Assembly: GCA_017447325.1 (NCBI GenBank)
Contig: JAFSNU010000038.1
Location: 1-5,617 of the forward strand
DNA length: 5,617 bases
Origin: Synergistaceae bacterium
GTDB taxonomy: Bacteria > Synergistota > Synergistia > Synergistales > Aminobacteriaceae
Direction of reading: 5' to 3'
The notes beneath the pieces are model-generated. The model was given only the letters and a program-made list of their open reading frames with translations, was not told where the DNA came from and made no database searches. The position numbers and the translations under genes are program-made. This document shows positions 1 through 5,617 of the stretch, piece after piece (position 1 is the stretch's first letter; each line of letters begins with the position of its first letter).

Positions 1-1
1 C

Positions 2-454
2 GATAAAATTAACGGGCTTGATTTTATTCAGGGCGATGCAATGCGGCTTGATAAATTTATTAATCAAAATTCTATTGATGCTTTATCGTCATTGCACGCG
101 ACCGAACATTTCGGCCTTGGACGCTACGGCGATCCGGTTGAATATAACGGCTGGCGAAAAGCTTTAGTGAATTACAAAAAAATTTTAAAGCCCGGCGGCA
201 AATTATTTTTCTCTGTCCCTGTCGGAATTAATGACAAGCTGCAGTTTAACGCTCACAGAATTTTTAGGCCTTGCACTATAGTAAGCGAGCTTATGCCGGA
301 GATGCAGTTAATAACTTTTGCGCGAATATCACACGGCATTCAGGAATTTGATTTTAAAAATATAAATAATATTAAAAGCGAACTCGATAAAATTTCAGAT
401 AAATATTTAAGCGATTATGACTGCGGCATGTTTATATTTCAAAAATTAAACTAA
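2..454 (+). CDS. DUF268 family protein, methyltransferase-like, 5'-truncated by window edge
   Basis: This is the C-terminal part (150 codons visible) of a DUF268-family protein. The reading frame is open from base 2, and residues before the first ATG at 41 (Asp-Phe-Ile-Gln-Gly-Asp-Ala) match the family's conserved run-in, so 41 is an internal Met and the true start lies off the window. Recognisable family blocks are SSLHATEHFGLGRYGDP (about 80..130), LKPGGKLFFSVPVG (about 186..227) and FNAHRIF (about 247..267). The block order (acidic strand end, then the LKPGG turn and a beta strand) resembles motifs II/III of class I SAM-dependent methyltransferases, so a methyl-transfer role is plausible but unproven; the SAM-binding glycine loop would lie upstream of the visible part. 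Members often sit in glycan or surface-polysaccharide gene sets, which cannot be checked here. It is convergent with the antiporter gene and followed by a strong hairpin. Confident about the family, unsure of the function. Confidence 0.85.
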   Translation, partial: DKINGLDFIQGDAMRLDKFINQNSIDALSSLHATEHFGLGRYGDPVEYNGWRKALVNYKKILKPGGKLFFSVPVGINDKLQFNAHRIFRPCTIVSELMPEMQLITFARISHGIQEFDFKNINNIKSELDKISDKYLSDYDCGMFIFQKLN

Positions 455-457
455 AAC

Positions 458-500
458 ATCGCCGGTCTTGTTAAATTAAATTAATAACAAGGCCGGCGAT
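458..500. terminator. Bidirectional intrinsic terminator between convergent genes
   Basis: The arms 458..473 and 485..500 pair over 16 bp with a single G-T (G·U) wobble and enclose an 11-nt A/T loop (474..484). The outer half of the stem is GC-rich (CGCCGG with CCGGCG). On the plus strand the stem is followed by tattataaaatttt; on the minus strand it is followed by gttttag. It lies 3 bp after the DUF268 stop and 12 bp after the antiporter stop, so it fits a shared terminator for both genes. The U-tracts are imperfect in both directions, so efficiency is uncertain. Confidence 0.85.
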
Positions 501-512
501 TATTATAAAATT

Positions 513-1883
513 TTACGGATTACTCTGATTATTCAACAAGCTCGAATGCGGGTGATGCTTAGGCAAATTCTTTCGCTCGAAACGCGCCCGGTATTTATTC
601 TCCGACTCGGCGGGCTGAATCTCTCCGGCTCGCGTTAAAGCCATTTTAGTGAGCATCGGGCCGGCAAGCTCGTAGATAAATACGCTGAATAAAATTATAT
701 TACGCACAAGGCCGCCCATCTCATGGCCTAAGACTTGAGCACTTATCGCCATGCCAAGCGACACTCCGGCCTGCGGAAATAAAGTTATTCCCAGATATTT
801 TTTAACGTTATCGTCACAGCCCATAAGCGAACTCGTCCATGACGCGCCGAAATATTTTCCAAGACAGCGCGCTATAATATAAACTATGCCTATTAAAGTT
901 ACAGCCGGATATTTAAACACGCTGAGCTCTAACTGCGCTCCCGATAACACAAAGAACACGGCATAAAGCGGCGCAGACCATTTCTCAGAGCGGCTCATTA
1001 TGTCAACAGAATACTCGCTTAAATTGCAGAATATAGTCCCTAACATCATGCACACGAGCAAAGACGAAAAGCTTATTTTAATAGTCGTGAAATTATTTAA
1101 ATTATCTAACGATAAAGATAATTCAAAATTGCTCTCGGCTAAAGCTATAGTCATTAAGACAAATGCGATAGTAAGCGAAAGACGGTTCGAGTTCGAGAAA
1201 AATAATTTCTCAAGATAAGTTAATAACACGCCCATTAACGCGCCTAAAATTAACGAGCCTATTATCTCAACGCTGGGATTTACTATAGTCGAAATAATAT
1301 TTAACGCTCCGCCGTTGAAAGCCTGAGCAACGCCGATAGATATTGCAAAGACCACAAGGCCGACCGCGTCGTCAAGCGCAACGACAGGCAATAATAAATC
1401 TGTGACCGGGCCCTTAGCTTTAAATTGCCGCACGACCATTAAAGTCGCCGCCGGAGCAGTCGCCGAAGCTACTGCGCCTAAAGTTATGGCCGCAGGTAAC
1501 GGGATAACGTCCTCACCGGCAAAATAATATAAAGCTATTAAAGCAATATCTGTAAATATAGTAGCTATAACAGCCTGAAAGACGCCTATTACAGTCGCAT
1601 TTTTCCCCATCTCTTTTAATTGCGCAAGCCTGAACTCGTTGCCTATGTCAAACGCTATAAATCCTAAAGCAATTTTAGATAAAATAGCAACGTTCTCAAG
1701 CTCACGCATTGATCTAAAAGCCGGAAGCGGAATGTTTAACGCACCCAGAACATACGGCCCGACGCACACGCCAGCTATTAAGAATGCAGTCACGTCGGGA
1801 AATTTAAACTTTAATAATTTAAAAACGCGGGTCATGATTAAACCCGCAAATAAGGCGAATGCAGTCGCCAGAAGATTACTCAT
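513..1883 (-). CDS. Cation:proton antiporter, CPA2/NhaA-fold type (Na+/H+ exchanger family)
   Basis: A 456-residue polytopic inner-membrane protein expected to exchange H+ for Na+ or K+ in pH and ion homeostasis. Hydrophobic segments fill residues 1..415. Family landmarks are the TAPAAT stretch at 142..147 (first unwound helix of the NhaA-like fold), the adjacent acidic pair Asp171-Asp172 in VALDDAVGL (the ion/proton-binding DD typical of electrogenic members), Arg339/Lys343 in IIARCLGKYFGA, and FPQAGVSLGMA (369..379). The last ~40 residues form a polar tail containing KHHPHSS; there is no RCK/TrkA-N or USP regulatory domain of the kind found in Kef-type relatives. The ATG at 1883 is fixed by an in-frame stop only one codon upstream (TAA at 1889..1887). 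The nearest SD-like GAGG (1903..1900) is 16 nt away, longer than usual, so translation may depend on coupling to the gene ending 21 bp upstream. Ion specificity cannot be read from sequence. Confidence 0.9.
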   Translation of the reverse strand: MSNLLATAFALFAGLIMTRVFKLLKFKFPDVTAFLIAGVCVGPYVLGALNIPLPAFRSMRELENVAILSKIALGFIAFDIGNEFRLAQLKEMGKNATVIGVFQAVIATIFTDIALIALYYFAGEDVIPLPAAITLGAVASATAPAATLMVVRQFKAKGPVTDLLLPVVALDDAVGLVVFAISIGVAQAFNGGALNIISTIVNPSVEIIGSLILGALMGVLLTYLEKLFFSNSNRLSLTIAFVLMTIALAESNFELSLSLDNLNNFTTIKISFSSLLVCMMLGTIFCNLSEYSVDIMSRSEKWSAPLYAVFFVLSGAQLELSVFKYPAVTLIGIVYIIARCLGKYFGASWTSSLMGCDDNVKKYLGITLFPQAGVSLGMAISAQVLGHEMGGLVRNIILFSVFIYELAGPMLTKMALTRAGEIQPAESENKYRARFERKNLPKHHPHSSLLNNQSNP

Positions 1884-1904
1884 GATTTAAATATTAACGC
1901 CTCG

Positions 1905-3152
1905 TTATTTCTTAATTTTAAATATTACTAAAGATGCCGCAGCAAGCAGGCCTAAACTTAAAGCGTCGCAGCCGTTGCTCGAGCTGCTGCTCTTCTTTGA
2001 CGTCTTCTGCGTGACAGCTATTGCCGCAGGCCAGCCGCCAAGGTCAGACGTGCTGAAAGTCTTAATTACATAATTATTAGCCTCTAAGCCGTTGTTCTCG
2101 TCTATTACTATAATTTTGTCGCCGCCCATGACATAGACAAGCTTGTTTACATCGTCCCAGACAACTTCGCGGCTTGCTTTCTGAACTTCCGTACCGGACG
2201 CAGGAGTAATGTCCATAATTTTATAGCTCGGCGTGTCCTCTTTGTTCTCATAGCATCTGTAAAGCGTCTCAACATCTCCGCTCACAGCAATAAAATAAAC
2301 GCCGCTTGAGTGATCCCGTCCCACTGCTACGACCGAGCCGAAATAATTTCCGTCATAATCTTCACTCGTTAAAGTATATACCCTGTTATTTCTAACAAAG
2401 CTCACGTCGCCTGACTCTTCATCATTGCCCATGCACGCGACAACAGGCTGCTTGGCCTTGTTCAACGCTAAATATACAGCTTGAGGGCTGAGTACATGAT
2501 TCCTGTAACGCCTGCGCCACTCAAGCTGTCCGTCAAGAATCGTTAAATTGCTGTCAAGCCATGTACCGTCAGCTGACTTAACGCTGAATAAAGCGTAAAT
2601 CATGTTATTATTAATTAAAAGATCTTCAGCGTGAACTATGCAGTCATCGTCTATGTCATTACTGAACACGAAAGCCTGACCGGTCGGAAGATATGTCGAA
2701 GCCGAGTACTCGAATACTCCGGTCAGAGCGGTCTCGTTCTCAGTACCCCAAGCCGAAGCAAATAAGCTGTTGCCGTTGTTAGAAATAACTACCCTGTTGA
2801 CGTTCAACGCTCCGACCATGTCAAAGCTCGCGCTCAGCGTCCAGTCTCCGTAAGAGTCATAATTATAAATATAAGCCGTGTCGCAGCTTGCGCCTGACGG
2901 AGTATCTGTGATTATCGCGTAATTCTTGCCGCTGCGCTTTACAATATATATATAAGGAGCATTATTAAAATTTATTCCGGCCGCGTCCTGATAAATTTCA
3001 AAATCAAACGGCTCGGTAGCATCAGCAGTAGCTGTAACTGCAATCGATCCCGCTTTCCAGTTCCCGCTTGAATCTTTATACGTGTAAACTAAATCAGCGT
3101 GAGCCGCGCTGCATATAAATATAAATAACAAGCTCAATAAAAACTTCTTCAT
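1905..3152 (-). CDS. Exported protein with C-terminal Synergist-CTERM sorting tag, function unknown
   Basis: A 415-residue secreted protein. Residues 1..19 are a type I signal peptide (MKK, hydrophobic core, predicted cleavage AHA|D after Ala19); Cys14 lies in FIC, without a small residue at -1, so this is not a lipobox. The C-terminus is tripartite: Lys-Lys plus five Ser (386..392), Gly394-Cys395-Asp396, a hydrophobic helix of ~15 residues (397..411) and the basic end KIKK. This matches the Synergist-CTERM sorting signal, thought to be processed by a membrane protease and to leave the protein at the cell surface. The body (20..385) is rich in short beta-strand patterns with Gly/Asp turns, and repeated phrases such as VYVMGGDKIIVIDENNG suggest a beta-propeller-like fold; I recognise no catalytic motif. 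SD AAAGGG at 3168..3163, 10 nt from ATG. It probably shares a transcript with yqeY and the antiporter gene. The fold is inferred; the sorting tag is well supported. Confidence 0.85.
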   Translation of the reverse strand: MKKFLLSLLFIFICSAAHADLVYTYKDSSGNWKAGSIAVTATADATEPFDFEIYQDAAGINFNNAPYIYIVKRSGKNYAIITDTPSGASCDTAYIYNYDSYGDWTLSASFDMVGALNVNRVVISNNGNSLFASAWGTENETALTGVFEYSASTYLPTGQAFVFSNDIDDDCIVHAEDLLINNNMIYALFSVKSADGTWLDSNLTILDGQLEWRRRYRNHVLSPQAVYLALNKAKQPVVACMGNDEESGDVSFVRNNRVYTLTSEDYDGNYFGSVVAVGRDHSSGVYFIAVSGDVETLYRCYENKEDTPSYKIMDITPASGTEVQKASREVVWDDVNKLVYVMGGDKIIVIDENNGLEANNYVIKTFSTSDLGGWPAAIAVTQKTSKKSSSSSNGCDALSLGLLAAASLVIFKIKK

Positions 3153-3162
3153 TATTATATAG

Positions 3163-3168
3163 CCCTTT
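3163..3168 (-). promoter_or_regulatory. Ribosome binding site of the Synergist-CTERM gene
   Basis: The minus strand reads AAAGGG here, 10 nt before the ATG at 3152, within an otherwise A/T-only spacer. It supports the Met that begins the signal peptide as the true start. Confidence 0.7.
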
Positions 3169-3192
3169 CTTTAATTAAAAATTAAATTTAAA

Positions 3193-3645
3193 TTATTTAT
3201 TTAAAAACGCCGTGACGCGATTTTTAACTCGTCCGCCGTCAGCACGACCTGCTGTCTTAGACATAACAGCCTTCATTAACTTGCCCATGTCCTTCACAGA
3301 ACTCGCTCCGACTTCAGCCGCCGCCGCTTCGATTAATTTATCAAGCTCTGCGTCGTCAAGCTGCGCCGGTAAATACGGCTCCAAAAATTTAATGTCGCTT
3401 AACTCAGCTTCGGCACGGTCAAGAGCTCCGCCGGCCTTAAACTGCTCGGCTGCCTCTTTGCGCTGCTTAATTAAACGTCTGATTACAGCCTGCGCGTCCT
3501 CGTCAGCGATCTTTACTCCAACGCCTTTATCAGCCTGCAATTTCTGAAACTCTGCTTTAAGCATTCTCAACGCCGAGAGCTTTGCATCGTCACGCGCTTT
3601 CATCGCGGCCATTAAATCCGCCGCTACCTGTTCCACCAAACTCAT
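3193..3645 (-). CDS. yqeY: GatB/YqeY domain-containing protein
   Basis: A 150-residue, all-helical, probably cytosolic protein, the usual length for stand-alone YqeY proteins. YqeY resembles the C-terminal tRNA-binding tail of GatB/GatE amidotransferases, so a role around tRNA or translation is often suggested, but the function of free-standing YqeY is not established. Family signatures are visible: LRMLKAE (26..32), IKQRKEAAEQF (59..69) followed by a Gly-Gly loop and acidic/Ala-rich helix, LEPYLPAQL (88..96), DMGKLMKAVM (119..128) and GRADGGRV (133..140). The start is fixed by a consensus SD, AAAGGAG, 9 nt upstream. It is clearly richer in G+C than the genes on either side (50-55% over the two sequence rows counted, against about 32% in one antiporter row), which reflects its Ala/Lys/Asp/Glu-rich composition rather than clear transfer. 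In many bacteria yqeY lies beside rpsU and dnaG; here those neighbours are absent. Confidence 0.95.
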   Translation of the reverse strand: MSLVEQVAADLMAAMKARDDAKLSALRMLKAEFQKLQADKGVGVKIADEDAQAVIRRLIKQRKEAAEQFKAGGALDRAEAELSDIKFLEPYLPAQLDDAELDKLIEAAAAEVGASSVKDMGKLMKAVMSKTAGRADGGRVKNRVTAFLNK

Positions 3646-3654
3646 TTTAATAAT

Positions 3655-3661
3655 CTCCTTT
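3655..3661 (-). promoter_or_regulatory. Consensus ribosome binding site of yqeY
   Basis: The minus strand reads AAAGGAG, ending 9 nt before the ATG at 3645. It is one of the best SD matches in the window and decides the yqeY start. Confidence 0.8.
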
Positions 3662-3709
3662 ATTAATATTAATTATTTAAAATTTTTATTAATTATAATT
3701 TATTTTTAT

Positions 3710-4840
3710 TTATAATAATGCCTTTGCAACGTTCACTAACTCATCGCGAATTTTAATATGCTGCGGGCAGACCTGTTCGCACTTGCCGCATTTAATGCAC
3801 TCGTTCGCGTACTTGCGTCCGTGCATCTCGACAAGCCACCAGTTTTGATGCTTCGCTAATGCTAAATCTTTATATAAAGTCAAATAATTTAACGCGTTGA
3901 ACGAGCCCGATATTCCAATATCTTTCGGGCAGACTTTTGCGCAGTAATTGCAGGTCGTGCACGGGATAATCTTAACTTTCGCTAACTCTTCGCGGGCTTT
4001 AAATAAAGTCTCACGCTCTTTATCGCTTAAATTTTTAAAATCTTTCAGCGTGTTTATATTATCTTCCATCTGAGCGATATTCGACATGCCTGACAAGACA
4101 ACTAACACGCCGTCTAAATCAGCGGCAAATCTCAAAGCCCACGATGCAGGCGACGCGTCCGGCTCGGCGTCTTTCAAAACTTTTACGACATTATCCGGCG
4201 GAGTCGCGAGCATACCGCCCTTGACCGGCTCCATTATAGTTATAGCTTTATTATATTTGCGCACGACTTCATAGCAAGCTCTTGAATTTATGGCCGGGTT
4301 CTCCCAGTCTCCGTAATTAATTTGAAGCTGCACAAACTCGACGTCATCAGCGTGAACTTTTAAAATTTCCTCAAGCTCTTCCGGCGTCGAATGGAACGAA
4401 AAGCCGATATGCTTAATCAATCCCTCGCGCTTCTTCTCTTTCACAAAGTCCCACATATTAAAATCTTCGAAAAAGTGCGTCCGCATCTCGCCTAAATTAT
4501 GCAGCAAATAATAATCAAAATATCCTGCGCCCGTCTGCTTTAAACTTGTCTCGAACTGCGCTATGGCATCTTCGCGCGTCTTGCAGTCAATCCACGCGGC
4601 GTTCTTGGTCGCGAGCTGAAATTTGTCGCGCGGATAACGATCAACTAACGCCTCTTTAATCGCGGCCTCGCTGCCAGGATAAGCCCACGCCGTGTCAAAG
4701 TACGTGAACCCTGCGGCCAAAAATTTATCTACCATAATTTTTACCTGCTCGACGTCAATAATCTCTGTTCCGTCCTTTTTCGGCAGACGCATCAATCCAA
4801 ATCCTAATTTCTTAATTCCCAAATCTAAAATTTCCGGCAT
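3710..4840 (-). CDS. Aldo/keto reductase fused to a two-[4Fe-4S] ferredoxin domain
   Basis: A 376-residue cytosolic oxidoreductase. Residues 1..~285 form an aldo/keto reductase TIM barrel: LGFGLMRLP near the N-terminus, and the catalytic tetrad Asp49 (YFDTAWAY), Tyr54, Lys79 (ATKN) and His114 (YLLHN) all present. GFSFH (146..150), QLQINYGDW (171..179) and MEPVKGGML (203..211) are typical of the iron-sulfur-linked AKR group. Residues ~290..376 carry two CxxCxxCxxxCP motifs: Cys294/297/300/304 and Cys348/351/354/358, each able to hold a [4Fe-4S] cluster. The fusion suggests that electrons pass between a nicotinamide-bound carbonyl/alcohol reaction and a ferredoxin-type partner, as expected in strict anaerobes; the substrate is unknown. 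SD GAGGGGAG (4857..4850) is 9 nt from the ATG. First gene of a leftward cluster, divergent from the EamA gene. The family call is very secure. Confidence 0.96.
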   Translation of the reverse strand: MPEILDLGIKKLGFGLMRLPKKDGTEIIDVEQVKIMVDKFLAAGFTYFDTAWAYPGSEAAIKEALVDRYPRDKFQLATKNAAWIDCKTREDAIAQFETSLKQTGAGYFDYYLLHNLGEMRTHFFEDFNMWDFVKEKKREGLIKHIGFSFHSTPEELEEILKVHADDVEFVQLQINYGDWENPAINSRACYEVVRKYNKAITIMEPVKGGMLATPPDNVVKVLKDAEPDASPASWALRFAADLDGVLVVLSGMSNIAQMEDNINTLKDFKNLSDKERETLFKAREELAKVKIIPCTTCNYCAKVCPKDIGISGSFNALNYLTLYKDLALAKHQNWWLVEMHGRKYANECIKCGKCEQVCPQHIKIRDELVNVAKALL

Positions 4841-4849
4841 AATTAATTT

Positions 4850-4857
4850 CTCCCCTC
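4850..4857 (-). promoter_or_regulatory. Ribosome binding site of the aldo/keto reductase gene
   Basis: The minus strand reads GAGGGGAG, ending 9 nt before the ATG at 4840. It is the only G-rich patch in the AT-rich divergent spacer on this strand and supports the chosen start. Confidence 0.75.
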
Positions 4858-4912
4858 AAGAAAATTTAAACTTAAATTAATTATAATATATAAATTAAAT
4901 TTAAATTAAGTC

Positions 4913-4917
4913 AGGAG
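4913..4917 (+). promoter_or_regulatory. Ribosome binding site of the EamA transporter gene
   Basis: AGGAG lies 11 nt before the ATG at 4929 and 8 nt before an adjacent in-frame TTG at 4926. The SD fixes the start to one of these two neighbouring codons; the protein differs by one residue only. Confidence 0.75.
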
Positions 4918-4928
4918 CAATTAACTTG

Positions 4929-5617
4929 ATGAAACTAACTAAGACGAGAGCCGAGCTCTTACTTGTGATAATAATTTTGGTGCGCAGTACGTCGTTCGTT
5001 ATGAGCAAAATTGCGTTAAACGAGCTGAATACTTTTAATTTGCTTGCAATCAGATTTACGCTTGCATTTATATTCTTGCTGCCGCTGTGCTTTAACAAAT
5101 TAATTAAATTAAAATTAAACGCTTTAACTCACGGAGCTTTAATATCTTTAGCTTTAACTTCAGTCATGGCGTGCGAGGTAACGGGCTTAAAGACTGCCAA
5201 CGCCTCGAGCGTCGTCTTTATCGAAAATACTTCTATAGTATTAGTGCCGTTGTTCAACGCGCTATTGACTTTAAAATTTCCCAGCCTGAAAAATATATTT
5301 GCGTTCGCAATAGCTCTAACAGGCGTTGCGTTGCTAACGCTCAAAGACGGCCAGGCGGTATTTAACTTTGAAATCGGCGAGTTATTTGCGCTTGCGGCGG
5401 CCGCGCTTTACGCTCTGACTGTGTTATTAATAGACAGGTTCAGCCACAGGGACGACCCGATCGCTCTCGGCGTGTTACAGCTCGGTTTTGTCGGATTATT
5501 CGCGGCAATTTTATCATTTATATTTGAAACGCCTATTATTCCGGTTAAATTAATAACGTGGCAAGTAATTTTAACGCTCGTTATATTCTGCTCATGTTTC
5601 GGCTTCGCGCTTCAGCC
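4929..5617 (+). CDS. EamA-family transporter (drug/metabolite transporter superfamily), 3'-truncated by window edge
   Basis: An open frame of 229 codons runs off the right edge. It encodes an inner-membrane protein with about eight hydrophobic segments visible (roughly residues 9..30, 37..55, 67..88, 94..114, 122..138, 150..169, 179..199, 211..229) out of the ten usual for EamA proteins, which consist of two five-helix EamA repeats. Family features are Arg42 in LLAIRFTLAF, GLKTANASSVVFIENTSIV (86..104, the third/fourth helix junction), LTGVALLTL (130..138, end of the first repeat) and GELFALAAAALYAL (150..163, start of the second repeat). Such transporters usually export or import amino acids or other small metabolites; the substrate cannot be predicted. 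ATG 4929 is preferred over the adjacent TTG 4926. It is divergent from the reductase gene. Minus-strand open frames within it are shadows. Confidence 0.9.
   Translation, partial: MKLTKTRAELLLVIIILVRSTSFVMSKIALNELNTFNLLAIRFTLAFIFLLPLCFNKLIKLKLNALTHGALISLALTSVMACEVTGLKTANASSVVFIENTSIVLVPLFNALLTLKFPSLKNIFAFAIALTGVALLTLKDGQAVFNFEIGELFALAAAALYALTVLLIDRFSHRDDPIALGVLQLGFVGLFAAILSFIFETPIIPVKLITWQVILTLVIFCSCFGFALQ

Larger units (their letters stand above)
4841..4928. promoter_or_regulatory. AT-rich divergent promoter region
   Basis: This spacer separates the divergent reductase and EamA genes, so it should hold promoters for both unless one is read through from outside. A perfect TATAAT lies on the plus strand at 4882..4887, and one on the minus strand at 4885..4880, so two consensus -10 hexamers overlap. 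No convincing TTGACA-like -35 box sits 16-18 bp from either, and in sequence this AT-rich such hexamers arise easily by chance. An imperfect A/T inverted repeat (4863..4878 with 4893..4907) flanks the -10 pair. The assignment rests mainly on gene orientation. Confidence 0.45.

Noticed and set aside
41..43. ATG at 41 as the start of the first gene
   Set aside because: The frame is open to base 2 and the residues before the ATG match conserved DUF268 sequence, so this Met is internal and the gene begins off the window.
1000..1218. Plus-strand open frame inside the antiporter gene
   Set aside because: It is antisense to strongly conserved antiporter coding sequence, has no recognisable protein features and no good SD; a shadow.
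3092..3152. Lipoprotein signal in the CTERM protein because of Cys14
   Set aside because: The residue before Cys14 is Ile, not Gly/Ala/Ser, so there is no lipobox, while AHA|D gives a normal type I cleavage site.
3181..3195. 15-bp A/T sequence shared with 4894..4908 as a possible repeat or binding site
   Set aside because: Both copies are pure A/T low-complexity sequence in AT-rich spacers; a match of this length is expected by chance.
3212..3547. 111-residue plus-strand open frame inside yqeY
   Set aside because: It is antisense to a clear yqeY; its Ala/Ser-rich translation is what the complement of Ala/Lys/Glu-rich coding would give.
5171..5365. Open frames overlapping the EamA gene on both strands (4901..5098, 5129..5344, 5171..5365)
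   Set aside because: The 4929 frame is open across all of them and encodes a clear EamA transporter with an SD, so these are shadows.
1..5617. Mobile element, CRISPR array, toxin-antitoxin or defence locus
   Set aside because: No transposase or integrase, terminal inverted repeats, spaced direct repeats, small paired ORFs or defence domains are visible; all coding space is accounted for by six genes.

Overview
The window looks like a stretch of a low-to-mid-GC bacterial chromosome, most likely from the phylum Synergistota. The strongest lineage clue is the C-terminus of the 415-residue protein at 1905..3152. It has a Ser-rich linker, a Gly-Cys-Asp motif, a short hydrophobic helix and a basic end, which is the layout of the Synergist-CTERM protein-sorting tag. 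The other genes (YqeY, ferredoxin-fused aldo/keto reductase, CPA2-type antiporter, EamA transporter) fit that phylum but also occur in many anaerobes. Genes use many A/T-ending codons and are separated by very AT-rich spacers. The assignment is an inference from one motif and overall style.

Layout. At the left edge, the 3' part of a DUF268 (methyltransferase-like) gene runs rightward and ends at 454. It converges on a leftward cluster ending at 513. A near-perfect 16-bp hairpin at 458..500 lies between the two stop codons and probably terminates transcription from both sides. The leftward cluster, read from its promoter side, is an aldo/keto reductase with a two-[4Fe-4S] ferredoxin tail (4840..3710), a GatB/YqeY-domain protein (3645..3193), an exported Synergist-CTERM protein of unknown function (3152..1905) and a cation:proton antiporter (1883..513). 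The gaps are 64, 40 and 21 bp with no GC-rich hairpin, so the four genes may form one transcript ending at the 458..500 hairpin. At the right edge, an EamA-family (drug/metabolite transporter superfamily) gene starts at about 4929, reads rightward and runs off the window. An 88-bp AT-rich divergent region (4841..4928) separates it from the reductase and probably holds promoters for both directions.

How the genes work together. No single pathway links them. The reductase, the antiporter and the exported protein could be envelope or redox housekeeping functions that share a promoter, but this is only positional inference. I found no mobile element, CRISPR array, tRNA, rRNA, riboswitch or recognisable defence system. 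The least explained item is the Synergist-CTERM protein. There is no gene-free stretch longer than 300 bases; the largest gap is 88 bp.
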